Source of the DNA: a virus
DNA length: 39,053 bases
Direction: 5' to 3' (one strand)
Virus record (IMG/VR): IMGVR_UViG_3300021185_002760
Span: 1 to 39,053 of that record
Position 1 is the first letter of the stretch. Every line of letters begins with the position of its first letter. Shown piece by piece: positions 1 to 8,513 of this stretch. Below the pieces are notes generated by a model that had not been told where the DNA came from, did not search any database, and was given only the letters and a program-made list of their open reading frames with translations. Made by a program: the position numbers and the translations under genes.

Positions 1-163
1 GATAGTTCATGTACTCATGATTAAACGGATCAGGATGTGATACGTTCAAGTCTTTTGGAACATCGTCTTGATCAAACACACAACAAGGAAATATTTGCCC
101 ATCCGGACGCATTGCCATGTGATGAAACGGCATTACACAAGCATGTTTTGGTAATTTACTCAT
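1..163 (-). CDS. Radical SAM protein, N-terminal fragment (runs off left edge)
   Basis: Only the first 54 codons are in the window; the frame stays open to base 1. The visible part has Cys9, a PDG turn and a Cys26-Cys27 pair, the same layout as the start of the radical SAM protein at 3680-5080 (Cys9, PDG, Cys27-Cys28). In that family these N-terminal cysteines probably bind an auxiliary iron-sulfur cluster. The catalytic CxxxCxxC would lie outside the window, so the enzyme class is inferred from this N-terminal likeness. ATG at 163 follows a GGAAAG ribosome site. It overlaps the stop of the dehydrogenase gene by 8 bases and is the last visible gene of the leftward operon. Confidence 0.7.
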   Translation of the reverse strand, partial: MSKLPKHACVMPFHHMAMRPDGQIFPCCVFDQDDVPKDLNVSHPDPFNHEYMNY

Positions 164-710
164 ACCATCTTTCCGGTTGCATAGGATCGATACTTAATTC
201 ATTGATATTAAAATGCGCAGGCTGATCAACAATCCATTTAATGTAGCTCGCAGCTACATTTATATCCATAGTTTTTCTATCAGGATGCTTTTCTTGATTA
301 TTACTTAATGTGCCAAAACTAATATACGAGATTTTTGGTCCACTTGCCCATACACCAGTAAGTCCTAAAGTGTTTGAATAGTCACGTAATGCTTTCTTTT
401 CGGCGTTGTATAACCAAGCACCGCCTTTTTTAACACGATCAGTAGTACTACCTATGTTAATAATATGACAGTTATGTTTTTCTAATATACATTTTTTATA
501 CACAATATCTAATAGACTTGTTTGATTAAATCTAAACAATGCACTACAATTAATAAAAACATCATGCGCTAGTACTGCTTCTGCACAGCGTTCCATATCT
601 AACTTTTTGCCAAAGTCATAGCCAGTACTTCTACTAATAAATTCTGCTTCTGGATATAGTTTATAAAGTGCAGCCGAAACGCCTACATCCTTGTTACCTG
701 TTATAATCAT
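156..710 (-). CDS. Short-chain dehydrogenase/reductase (SDR) family protein
   Basis: A 184-residue Rossmann-type protein. It opens with a beta strand and TGNKDVG loop (residues 4-10) at the place of the SDR nucleotide-binding TGxxxGxG. Ser88 (in INIGS), Tyr101 and Lys105 (YNAEK) match the SDR catalytic triad, with the usual 13-residue Ser-Tyr spacing. An NCS motif (54-56) sits where the family has NNAG, and the C-terminal strand before DPM resembles the end of many SDRs. It is short compared with the usual 240-280 residues. It probably oxidises or reduces a hydroxyl or keto group using NAD(P); the substrate is unknown. ATG at 710 follows AAGGA, and the gene overlaps the upstream PP-loop gene by 17 bases, so translation is likely coupled. 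Confidence 0.8.
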   Translation of the reverse strand: MIITGNKDVGVSAALYKLYPEAEFISRSTGYDFGKKLDMERCAEAVLAHDVFINCSALFRFNQTSLLDIVYKKCILEKHNCHIINIGSTTDRVKKGGAWLYNAEKKALRDYSNTLGLTGVWASGPKISYISFGTLSNNQEKHPDRKTMDINVAASYIKWIVDQPAHFNINELSIDPMQPERWYE

Positions 711-1524
711 TTATTTCCTTTATTATATTTACTACACGTTTATTTGCCCAGGCACGTTCTTCGCACCACCAGCATTGTTTGCATTCTGGTATAAACATTC
801 CGGCACTATAATCCTTAAAATGTCCGCAGGCTTCTTTTATTACATCGTGATGATTGATATCGCCTTCACAACTGCGTGTTGTTTCATACAAATCTAGTAT
901 ATTGTGTATGTAATACTGTGCAACAATCCAATCCTTTTTTACAAATCTAAAAGGATGCACAAATGTAGCATTTACTTTGCCGCTGTAAAACCACAAGTCA
1001 GACATTGTGCCATCCTCAGCATCTCTGTCTCTATTAGTCATACGATCTTCACGCAAGTCATCTGGGTTTTTACTAGTAGCATTGTATACTGCATCTAAGT
1101 TGTATTCCCATGCAGAAAATTTGTTAAAACTACCAACAATAATTTGATCTCCGCTGCGTCCGTTAATTACAGGACCAATAACTCCGTGTTCTAATTCTGG
1201 CGGAATGTATGTTGTATACCTGTTTTCAATAATGTAAGGAAACAAGTCTTTTAATTTGTTAAAAACTTGCATAGAAATATGGCCTTGCCACGGTCTTGTT
1301 TCCCAACAACGTTGATATGTGATAACATCTACTTTTGTAGGCAAATTATATCTTTGTATCATACTACAAAGTAAGTATGTCAATAATGCACTATCAGCAC
1401 CGCCGGAAAGATTAATGCCAATGCGTTGCCATTTTTCATCTAAAGGAATACTTAGATGCGACACAGTATGAAGCAAAATATTGTCAGCAATATTTTTATA
1501 TAGACTATTGTTTACTTCATACAT
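694..1524 (-). CDS. PP-loop ATP pyrophosphatase, QueC-like (copy 1)
   Basis: 276 residues. The PP-loop SGGADS lies at residues 40-45 and is the ATP-binding loop of adenylating enzymes such as QueC, asparagine synthetase and tRNA thiolases. Near the C-terminus there is RSCEGD (Cys219) and then Cys248, Cys251 and Cys254 (CxxCxxC), which matches the four-cysteine zinc site of QueC (7-cyano-7-deazaguanine synthase). The middle of the protein differs from true QueC, and no FolE, QueD or standard QueE is present, so the substrate may well be different. It probably activates a carboxylate or carbonyl by adenylation for attack by ammonia or a similar nucleophile. It overlaps the upstream radical SAM gene by 8 bases. 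The pair is repeated at 2842-5080. Confidence 0.82.
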   Translation of the reverse strand: MYEVNNSLYKNIADNILLHTVSHLSIPLDEKWQRIGINLSGGADSALLTYLLCSMIQRYNLPTKVDVITYQRCWETRPWQGHISMQVFNKLKDLFPYIIENRYTTYIPPELEHGVIGPVINGRSGDQIIVGSFNKFSAWEYNLDAVYNATSKNPDDLREDRMTNRDRDAEDGTMSDLWFYSGKVNATFVHPFRFVKKDWIVAQYYIHNILDLYETTRSCEGDINHHDVIKEACGHFKDYSAGMFIPECKQCWWCEERAWANKRVVNIIKEINDYNR

Positions 1525-2845
1525 TATATACTAATTCTCCATCAACAAATTGAAATCGTTGTATGTGATCATTAAAATTTTGATTCCATAGCTTATCTGA
1601 TTTTGGAATATACTTTAATAGTGCTTGATAGTCTTTGTTTGACGATTGATGATTCATCACGTATTCTCTTACTTCCTCAATAGCTTGTAGAGCACTAGTA
1701 ATGTCAGTCCACCATCCATAATTAATTTCTTCGTCCCATACATAGTTATACATTTCTTTGGTAGTAAGAATATTTCTCCTACGTTCTTTGTCTATTTTAA
1801 TTACAGCATTCCTTGCATTTTCAATTTCATTTAGTGTTGGACCTCTATACTTTAACATCATTACACTAGGATTTAAATAAGCAGGTGTATACACAATACT
1901 ACAATTTATATAATCTAGTTCTAATGACAAAAATCCACTCATTACATCTTCAAATTCCATAAGCTGATATACACCAGTAGTACACACTAAATTAATATGA
2001 CTATGTTTATTGTCAACTGCTTTAAATTTTTCAATGTTTTCTTTTAGTTTATTCCAGTCACCTTGTCTAAAGTAAGGATACAAGCGAGGGCCAGCATCTA
2101 CACTTATCATTATATTACAATAACCAAATTTTTTCAAGAGAAAACTTAGTGCTTCTGGATCAAAATCGGCATTAAAATTACTGTGGAATATGATTTTGAT
2201 ATTTTTAGCGTTTGGATGTTCTGATAATTTTTCTAGTGTAGGCAAAAATTGTTTTTGGTATAGTACTTCCCCGCCAGCAAAATCAATACGTTCCAAGTTA
2301 GGAAAGTTTTTGTTTAAATCTTCAGCAATTTCCAATGAACGTTTTGTACTAATTTGCATTGTAAAATCATCGTCCTCTGATGATCTATGCATACGTCCTG
2401 TAAGCTGATGCAATTGGTGTTTGTGATCTTCTTCATCCGGTGTATAGTCTTTGAGTTTTTTTAGCCACCCACTGCTAAACACTACACTGCAATGCAAACA
2501 AGCCATGTTGCAACTATGACTAAAACGTATTTCTACTGTTTTTAATCCTTTGAAATCAACCTCGCCGGTTTTTGCATTATAATATTCTAAGTCAGCTTCT
2601 TGTTCTTGCCGCATACTAGTGCCGCTTTTATCACGTTCTACATGCTCGCACATGTCGCAACCAAAACTCCATTTGCCACTCATCATTTCTAATCTATGTT
2701 TGCGAAATTGTTCGTTATTGTAAAACTCACTAGGCAACCATGCTTCGTCAAGCACTTGCATTTTTTCATGCTGCTGCGGACAACTGGTAATAAACCCGTT
2801 CTTAAAATTTAGACCGCCTATAGTGTAATAACAAGGTAAGCTCAT
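1517..2845 (-). CDS. Radical SAM protein with N-terminal cysteine cluster
   Basis: 442 residues. The radical SAM cluster motif is Cys112-x3-Cys116-x2-Cys119, and GGE (191-193) matches the SAM-binding GGE(P) of the family. An N-terminal region carries Cys5, Cys22, Cys63 and Cys66, likely ligands of an auxiliary cluster in an unusual N-terminal position; proteins of this form are often called twitch-domain radical SAM proteins in phages. The enzyme should cleave S-adenosylmethionine to a 5'-deoxyadenosyl radical; the substrate is unknown. ATG at 2845 has a good GGAG site 7 bases upstream and overlaps the upstream PP-loop stop as ATGA. It is paired with the PP-loop gene that follows (694-1524). 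Confidence 0.88.
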   Translation of the reverse strand: MSLPCYYTIGGLNFKNGFITSCPQQHEKMQVLDEAWLPSEFYNNEQFRKHRLEMMSGKWSFGCDMCEHVERDKSGTSMRQEQEADLEYYNAKTGEVDFKGLKTVEIRFSHSCNMACLHCSVVFSSGWLKKLKDYTPDEEDHKHQLHQLTGRMHRSSEDDDFTMQISTKRSLEIAEDLNKNFPNLERIDFAGGEVLYQKQFLPTLEKLSEHPNAKNIKIIFHSNFNADFDPEALSFLLKKFGYCNIMISVDAGPRLYPYFRQGDWNKLKENIEKFKAVDNKHSHINLVCTTGVYQLMEFEDVMSGFLSLELDYINCSIVYTPAYLNPSVMMLKYRGPTLNEIENARNAVIKIDKERRRNILTTKEMYNYVWDEEINYGWWTDITSALQAIEEVREYVMNHQSSNKDYQALLKYIPKSDKLWNQNFNDHIQRFQFVDGELVYNV

Positions 2846-3690
2846 AGATTCTCCAATAAAAATCCATTACAATTATCTAGTCCCCATTTCTTTTCTTGGC
2901 AAAAGAAACAATGACCACATTCGGGCGGATACTGTCTATTGCGTCTGTATTCTTCGCCAAATTCTGCAATATCACCTTCGCAACTACGAGTAAGTTTTAA
3001 CAAGTCCCATTGATCATAATTATGATACTGCGCCATTGTATAATTTTTTCTAAGTAAACCAAAAGGATTTATAGCCGGGCCACTAATTGCCCAATCCCAG
3101 TTGTCTTTCATAAATTCTTCATTTCGAAAGGTAGGTTCGTCATCAGTAGCAAATGGAGGATTCATTGTTATGCCTGTGTATATTAAATCTATATTATATC
3201 TGTACATAACGTATTCTTGAAAATCTAATGTACACAATACATCACAGTTTGCTTCTCTTGGTAGTTTTGTAAATAAATGTTCTTTGCCTAAACGTGTAAG
3301 AGGAACATCTTCAAACTCCGGAGGCAAAAATCCCCATATCTGTTCTTGTATAATATCTGGAAAACGTGCCTTTAGATAATTGTATACATCTTCTGCCATA
3401 GGAGCAAGCCAAGGTTTTTCTTTCCAAAAGCGTACTAGTGTCATACAATAGATCTTATTGTTGTAATTATTCTTTTCTATATAATCACACAACATATAAG
3501 TTAGTATGCTGCTATCAGCACCACCACTTAAACTAACAAGTAAGTTTTTTGCATTAGGATCAAAATGAACAGGCAACCCGTTTATCCTATGAATTTCCGG
3601 ATAAGGTCTAAAGATCATTTCGTAAGTTTTTATAAACTGTTCATCTTTGTACCCTGCTTCTAAATAATCTAAATAATGCTTATCGTCCAT
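2842..3690 (-). CDS. PP-loop ATP pyrophosphatase, QueC-like (copy 2)
   Basis: 282 residues from the ATG at 3690. A TTG one codon upstream (3693) is in frame, but the ATG is preferred. SGGADS is at residues 55-60. Zinc-type cysteines are Cys237 (again within RSCEGD), Cys258, Cys261 and Cys264, the same arrangement as copy 1. The identical RSCEGD and the common spacing show that the two PP-loop genes are paralogs, although the middle parts differ clearly, so they probably use different substrates or act at successive steps. The gene overlaps the end of the upstream radical SAM gene by 11 bases and the next radical SAM gene by 4, so it is an inner member of the leftward operon. Confidence 0.82.
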   Translation of the reverse strand: MDDKHYLDYLEAGYKDEQFIKTYEMIFRPYPEIHRINGLPVHFDPNAKNLLVSLSGGADSSILTYMLCDYIEKNNYNNKIYCMTLVRFWKEKPWLAPMAEDVYNYLKARFPDIIQEQIWGFLPPEFEDVPLTRLGKEHLFTKLPREANCDVLCTLDFQEYVMYRYNIDLIYTGITMNPPFATDDEPTFRNEEFMKDNWDWAISGPAINPFGLLRKNYTMAQYHNYDQWDLLKLTRSCEGDIAEFGEEYRRNRQYPPECGHCFFCQEKKWGLDNCNGFLLENL

Positions 3691-5080
3691 CAAATATGTC
3701 TTTCATTTCAGGAAATACTTCGGCAAAACTGTTTCCTCGTTGTGTATCACATCTATGTAAAAATTCTTGCATCTCTGGCAAACGTCTGCTCCAATCTTCA
3801 CTTTCCATAAAACTCAACATTCCTTTAAGACGTTTAATACCATACGGAGCGGCATCAAACATTTCTTTTGTAATTTTACCTTTATGCCAACTAGGAACAC
3901 CTAGTTCCCAGTTTTCTTCCCACCATGGATAGAACTCTTCATACTTTTTACGTACTTCTGCTTTGAACCATTCTGGCAGCACTTTAACATTCAAGTGCGG
4001 AGGATGATATACAAAGTGATAGTTTATACCGCCTGCGCCAAAAGGCCACATGTTGATCTTTTTAAATCCTTGCTCTAACTTCCACTTGATAAAATCTGGT
4101 ATGTAGTATATGTTTAATGCTTGTACTGCACATGCTACAGTTATTTCTACATTGTTGCTAGTTTCATTATCTAGTATGTGAAATACTTCTTCTTGGCGTT
4201 TCCATTCACTTGGATAACGAATGTAATCATTCATTTCTTCGATGCTGTCTATCGAATAGTGGAAGCGCACCAGTTTGAATTCTCGCCATAGATCAAATAA
4301 ATCTTCTCTCCATTCAACTCCATTACTGTTATAACGCAGTTCAAGATTTTTTGCATAACCCATTTTAATCGCATGTTCAAGTATTTCATAATGTTCCTCA
4401 ATAATAAGACTTTCACCGCCGGCAAAGTATATTTGTTGCATACTGGGCATTTGTTCATAAAACTGATCCCAGAACACAGGATTTTGTTTATGCCAGTTGT
4501 AGCTACTGCCGTTTGTACTGCCTTTGTCTTGCCACTGCATTGTTTCTTTGAGTGACTCATTCTTAACACCCGGGAAGATTGCCTTGTAATCTTTGATCCA
4601 ACCACTACTATCGTGTGGTGAACACATTACACATGCCAACTGACACTTGGTGCCGAAGCGTAAGTCAATGTATGCCAAGTTAGGAGGCACTTCGCCGTCT
4701 TCTGTTGTATCGGCTATCAGTTTATCAACATCGGTACGCTGACTCCAGTATGCAGTTTCCCACATACGTTTGCTATTATGTCCAGCAGCTTCTTCTCTAT
4801 AACACTTCAAACAACTAGGAGGCTTTTCACCGTTCATCATTTGCTTGCGTACATTTTTCATGTATTCACTATTCCAAGCAGTTTGAAAATCAGTCACGTT
4901 TAAGTTGTTTGGCTTTCCGTCATCTGTTTTAAGAATACCAACTTGTCCGCCATGTTCTTTGTCGTTTGTAGGGCCAACACTACTAGCATTGGCAGTGCAG
5001 CACACTCTCATACTACCATCTGGTCTTGTGCTTAGATGCACCCAAGGAAGGATGCAAAATGTATCGCTTACTTTGCTCAT
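3680..5080 (-). CDS. Radical SAM protein with N-terminal cysteine cluster
   Basis: 466 residues. The catalytic motif is Cys146-x3-Cys150-x2-Cys153, and GGE lies at 221-223 after an IYFA strand. The N-terminal region has Cys9, a PDG turn, Cys27-Cys28, and Cys90/Cys93 (CLKC), probably binding an auxiliary iron-sulfur cluster. The first 30 residues closely resemble the fragment at 1-163. The C-terminal region is rich in aromatic residues and may hold the substrate-binding part. ATG at 5080 has only a weak AGG ahead of it, and a 42-base gap (5081-5122) separates it from the upstream gene. This is the only real gap in the left operon; no convincing promoter was seen in it. It heads the first radical SAM/PP-loop pair. 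Confidence 0.9.
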   Translation of the reverse strand: MSKVSDTFCILPWVHLSTRPDGSMRVCCTANASSVGPTNDKEHGGQVGILKTDDGKPNNLNVTDFQTAWNSEYMKNVRKQMMNGEKPPSCLKCYREEAAGHNSKRMWETAYWSQRTDVDKLIADTTEDGEVPPNLAYIDLRFGTKCQLACVMCSPHDSSGWIKDYKAIFPGVKNESLKETMQWQDKGSTNGSSYNWHKQNPVFWDQFYEQMPSMQQIYFAGGESLIIEEHYEILEHAIKMGYAKNLELRYNSNGVEWREDLFDLWREFKLVRFHYSIDSIEEMNDYIRYPSEWKRQEEVFHILDNETSNNVEITVACAVQALNIYYIPDFIKWKLEQGFKKINMWPFGAGGINYHFVYHPPHLNVKVLPEWFKAEVRKKYEEFYPWWEENWELGVPSWHKGKITKEMFDAAPYGIKRLKGMLSFMESEDWSRRLPEMQEFLHRCDTQRGNSFAEVFPEMKDIFDGR

Positions 5081-5122
5081 ACTGTACTTACCTAATTATC
5101 TATGTAGTTTATTTCTTTATGA

Positions 5123-6193
5123 TTACTTACGTGTTTCGTTTGTCTCAATGTAATACAATTCATTATGATATGCTTTATTTTTTGCACAAGTTTTAATACA
5201 TCTTGTCAAATGTAAAGGATGTCCCGGTGTCCAACTTGCTTCCAATAATTTTTGATACCAACTATGATTTAATATTTCTTCTAAACTGTTATAATTTAAA
5301 TTATTCCAGCCTTTGTCAAAATAATTTAATTTATCGATTATCTTTTCAGAATTTTTAAAAAAACTATCCCATAAAAAACAACAAGGCCATACACTTAAAT
5401 CGTTAGCAATAAAAATTTCTTGTTCGTGTATGTACTTGCATGTAATACTGCTTACAATTTCTGTTACTTTGTTTTTATCAGTTTGTTGTTTTTTTGTTTT
5501 GTACTCTAGAATAAATTTATCTAATTCTTTTGCAATTTCTTTTTGTTTGTGTTCTTTAGTACCAGTTGTAGTAATTATTTTTGTTTCTTTTAAATTTTTC
5601 TTTCCTATTTCCGATAGCCATTGATGATAACTATTACGCATTCCTGTTCTAGTTGCAAAGTCAAAACCTAATACAGCAGCGTGAGCCCTAGCTGTAACTA
5701 AATCTTTTTCATTGTGATCAAACTCAATAAAAACCCATGTTGCATGTTTTTCAGGTGCAGTTTCTGCAAATGATAAAATATTACGTTCTACTACATTCCA
5801 CTTAGTGTTTACACGATATATATGATTGGTTTCTCTGTGCCCGTCTATGCAAAAATGCACATGTAATTTTCCTAAATACTTTGTAGCAAGTTCGCCTAGC
5901 TGTTTCCACCATGCTGCGGTATTATATCCGCCGTTGGTACTATATTCACAGTATGCACCTTGACTAAGAAGGTATTCTGTCATGGCTAGACAATCAGGAT
6001 TGGTAATAGGATCTCCAAGCACACCACAAAACTTGAACTCTACTCCATTGTAATCTGCAGGTGGAAATATTCTCTGCAGATCTTGCAGTGAAAAACTGTT
6101 TATTCTCAGCAAATCACTATTAAGTGTTCTAGCACAACCCGGACAAGCTGCATTACAATCACTGGTAATTTCTAATTCTACTTTTTTAATCAT
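5123..6193 (-). CDS. Radical SAM protein with C-terminal SPASM-like cysteines
   Basis: 356 residues. The catalytic motif comes right at the N-terminus: Cys13-x3-Cys17-x2-Cys20. Instead of GGEP there is CGVLGDP (56-62), a motif also present in the neighbouring paralog. The C-terminal part (about residues 250-335) carries a further Cys, a Cys-Cys pair in a WPCC context and a CxxxC, consistent with a SPASM-like auxiliary cluster. Enzymes with this domain modify peptides or sugars, but no substrate can be named. ATG at 6193 overlaps the upstream stop as ATGA, with GGAG 10 bases upstream. It is a paralog of 6190-7269, with which it probably works. Confidence 0.87.
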   Translation of the reverse strand: MIKKVELEITSDCNAACPGCARTLNSDLLRINSFSLQDLQRIFPPADYNGVEFKFCGVLGDPITNPDCLAMTEYLLSQGAYCEYSTNGGYNTAAWWKQLGELATKYLGKLHVHFCIDGHRETNHIYRVNTKWNVVERNILSFAETAPEKHATWVFIEFDHNEKDLVTARAHAAVLGFDFATRTGMRNSYHQWLSEIGKKNLKETKIITTTGTKEHKQKEIAKELDKFILEYKTKKQQTDKNKVTEIVSSITCKYIHEQEIFIANDLSVWPCCFLWDSFFKNSEKIIDKLNYFDKGWNNLNYNSLEEILNHSWYQKLLEASWTPGHPLHLTRCIKTCAKNKAYHNELYYIETNETRK

Positions 6194-7269
6194 TTGAATT
6201 GTGCTCCAAACGGATCAAACTCTTTTCCGCACTTCATACTACATACTTTTAATTTGCCATCGGCACAACTCGATTTATTCCAACTGTTTTCGATATCATC
6301 AAAGATACCTGTATCAAACACTGCACGTAGACCATGTTTTTTTGCACTGACTGCATCTTTGCCGCCCACAGCATCGATAAAGTCCCATACTTGTTCTTGC
6401 TTAGGATCTTTGTGCCACCATTTGTACATACGCCCAGCAGTCCAACAACACGGCATAGCAAGTCCTTCGGCTGTGATAAACAAATTGCCTTCGTCTTTTA
6501 CTTTACAATGTATTTCTGCACGATCATAATATGCGTCCATACTGCCATGCTTGTCTTTGACTTTGTCGTATTGTTTAATTGCATCATTTTGATATTTTTC
6601 ATCAGGCTTTTTAAGTTTAGCAGTTTCCTTACCTTTGCGATTTATTGCTTGGTGAGATTCTTTCTTTTTACTTTGTGCTGTTACAAATCGGCCTGTTTTC
6701 TTTTTAATAAATCTTTCGCAGCCCCAAGTATTTGCAAGTGCTTCTGCTTCTTCAACTTGATGTTGATTGTGTTCAAAGATTAAAAAGTCCCAACGTGCTC
6801 TACCACCTGCGTCTATGAACGCTCGCATGTTGCGTTCTACATTATCCCATACAACTCCTTGGCGATATAAATGATTAGTGTCACGCAAACCATCCACACT
6901 AAATATGACGGCACCCATCCTTCCAAAAACTTCAGCCAGCTGTCCCCACCATTCTTCATTTTTTGCTCCTGCATTTGTATTCATACTCAGCCACATTTTT
7001 TCATTATGCTGTCTAAAGTATTTGAATATTTCTAGTGTATCTCGTGCTACAATAGGGTCGCCTAAGTTGCCGCACATATACATAGTGTTTAGTTGTGCAA
7101 TAAACTCCGGTTCAAAGATACGTTTACAATCGTCTAATGTAAGTTCACTCAAATCAATGTGTGGATTTAATGCTCCGCCATTTTGATTGCGATCACACAT
7201 AGGGCAACTGGCTTGACAGTTTTGTGTGTTTTCTAAATGTATTGTTTTTATATTTTCGTACTTATACAT
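6190..7269 (-). CDS. Radical SAM protein with C-terminal SPASM-like cysteines
   Basis: 359 residues. The catalytic motif is Cys18-x3-Cys22-x2-Cys25, followed by CGNLGDP (66-72) in place of GGEP. C-terminal cysteines (a single Cys and a Cys-Cys pair at about residues 250-280, and four more between about 331 and 350) suggest one or two auxiliary iron-sulfur clusters of SPASM type. It has the same overall plan as 5123-6193. A lysine-rich segment around residues 200-230 is a likely linker. ATG at 7269 overlaps the small upstream gene by 8 bases. Function beyond radical chemistry is unknown. Confidence 0.87.
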   Translation of the reverse strand: MYKYENIKTIHLENTQNCQASCPMCDRNQNGGALNPHIDLSELTLDDCKRIFEPEFIAQLNTMYMCGNLGDPIVARDTLEIFKYFRQHNEKMWLSMNTNAGAKNEEWWGQLAEVFGRMGAVIFSVDGLRDTNHLYRQGVVWDNVERNMRAFIDAGGRARWDFLIFEHNQHQVEEAEALANTWGCERFIKKKTGRFVTAQSKKKESHQAINRKGKETAKLKKPDEKYQNDAIKQYDKVKDKHGSMDAYYDRAEIHCKVKDEGNLFITAEGLAMPCCWTAGRMYKWWHKDPKQEQVWDFIDAVGGKDAVSAKKHGLRAVFDTGIFDDIENSWNKSSCADGKLKVCSMKCGKEFDPFGAQFK

Positions 7270-7486
7270 CCATTATCAACTTTACATCTTTACCAGGACC
7301 AACCTTACTGGGCAAGTCGCCATATTGTTCAACATACCATTCAATAACAGCCTTGTACCAGTTTTGACTGTTGTGATGTGCTAGTTTATTAAACTGCCAA
7401 ATATTATTATTGGTTGCTTGTATTGTACTTAAAGCTCTAGCACTTTCAGTTTGCATTTCTCGTAGTGTTAAATTACTTATATCCAA
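7262..7486 (-). CDS. Small protein of unknown function (74 aa)
   Basis: A 74-codon reading frame starting with TTG at 7486, with GAGG about 10 bases upstream. An internal ATG (codon 11) is the alternative start. It overlaps the methyltransferase gene by 14 bases and the radical SAM gene by 8, as expected for a real operon member. The protein is predicted mostly helical, rich in Asn, Gln and Trp/Tyr in the middle (WQFNKLAHHNSQNWYKAV), with a Gly/Pro-containing tail. No signal peptide, membrane segment or cysteine is present. It is not recognised. It could be a small partner of the radical SAM enzymes or, less likely, a peptide substrate. Confidence 0.62.
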   Translation of the reverse strand: MDISNLTLREMQTESARALSTIQATNNNIWQFNKLAHHNSQNWYKAVIEWYVEQYGDLPSKVGPGKDVKLIMDV

Positions 7487-8513
7487 TTTTCATAAACCTC
7501 GTGTATTTTTCTAATTCTAGTTCGCCTTCATATAATACAGTTGACATTGGCGCACTTTTACTAAATTGTTTTAATGTACTAAAACAGTTAACATGCTCTG
7601 GAACTTCAAAATAATTGTTATTTTGTAATATTACTAATTGCTTTGGTAAAATTTTACCATACCAATCATCAAAGTCTTCCAAATGTTCTGTACTTGTGTT
7701 TATAATTGTATCTGGAATAGTCCATAATGTTTCAGTAGTACCATCTGATTTATTTACATCATATATATGTTCGTCAAACATTATTTCATGAATATCTTGT
7801 GTACATGCTTTAAAACGCCAATCGTCTAGCACCCATTTTTTATTAAATGTTTCTGCAATTTTCCATACACTAGGATCTATATCAAAACTAACAATTCTTT
7901 CTACATTAGTTTTTGATTCAAATAGCATTGTTGCTAATGTAGCATACCATCCTGCACATAAAAATACTACACCTAAATCAACATTTATTTCTTCTAATGT
8001 GTTTACTAACCAAAGTTTACTTTTTATTTGTCCTTGACTTAAACAATCTTCATCAAAATCAATATCATTTGTAATTAAATCCTTTAATGATTTTACAAAA
8101 TAACTATCTGTATAACGTGTTAGAATTTTAAACAAACTCCAAATATTATCATCAAAAATAAGTTTTTTTAAATCATCTTCGCCAACAAGTCTAAATACAC
8201 TAAAAACATTATCTTCACAAACTGCTTTACGCAAATCGTCATTGCCGGGTAATAATCTAAATAGACTATGGATATTATCTTCTAATACTGCTTTACGCAA
8301 ATCTTCTATATCGCCTACACAACGCTTATTATCGATTATTCTAAAAATACTATGAGAACTTTTGCTTACAATCGCCTTAGCAAGTTCTTTTTTATCTAGC
8401 AATGTTAAAATAGAATAGATGTCTTTATCGTTATAACACCTTCTTAATAATTCAAGTTTTTTATTATTAGAATTTAAAATTTCAAATCTATCTAGTATTT
8501 TAAATATTTCCAT
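7473..8513 (-). CDS. Helical-repeat / class I methyltransferase fusion
   Basis: 346 residues in two parts. Residues 21-131 hold five repeats of about 18 residues of the pattern DLRKAVxEDNxxSLFRLL, at 21-39, 43-60, 71-88, 93-110 and 114-131, likely paired helices. From about residue 165 the protein looks like a class I SAM-dependent methyltransferase: strand and turn FLCAGWYATLA (184-194) at motif I, SFDIDP (209-214) with an acidic residue after strand 2, and DTIINTSTEHLED (268-280) at motif IV. The substrate is unknown. ATG at 8513 follows AGAGG and overlaps the upstream glycosyltransferase gene by 14 bases. The repeats may mediate protein contacts. Confidence 0.68.
   Translation of the reverse strand: MEIFKILDRFEILNSNNKKLELLRRCYNDKDIYSILTLLDKKELAKAIVSKSSHSIFRIIDNKRCVGDIEDLRKAVLEDNIHSLFRLLPGNDDLRKAVCEDNVFSVFRLVGEDDLKKLIFDDNIWSLFKILTRYTDSYFVKSLKDLITNDIDFDEDCLSQGQIKSKLWLVNTLEEINVDLGVVFLCAGWYATLATMLFESKTNVERIVSFDIDPSVWKIAETFNKKWVLDDWRFKACTQDIHEIMFDEHIYDVNKSDGTTETLWTIPDTIINTSTEHLEDFDDWYGKILPKQLVILQNNNYFEVPEHVNCFSTLKQFSKSAPMSTVLYEGELELEKYTRFMKIGYK

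Noticed and set aside
4249-4605. 118-codon open frame on the minus strand
   Set aside because: It lies in another frame inside the radical SAM gene at 3680-5080 and has no family features of its own.
694-5080. Calling the two PP-loop/radical SAM pairs queC/queE
   Set aside because: The PP-loop and zinc cysteines fit QueC, but the radical SAM proteins are 442-466 residues with added cysteines, unlike QueE, and no FolE or QueD is present in the window.
5081-5122. Possible promoter in the 42-base gap of the left operon
   Set aside because: TTGAGA and a GATAAT-like box are present nearby, but their spacing does not form a -35/-10 pair, and no late octamer is seen.
6334-6783. 149-codon open frame on the plus strand
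   Set aside because: Antisense to a clear radical SAM gene; its composition (Phe/Cys/Ile-rich) is typical of a shadow frame.
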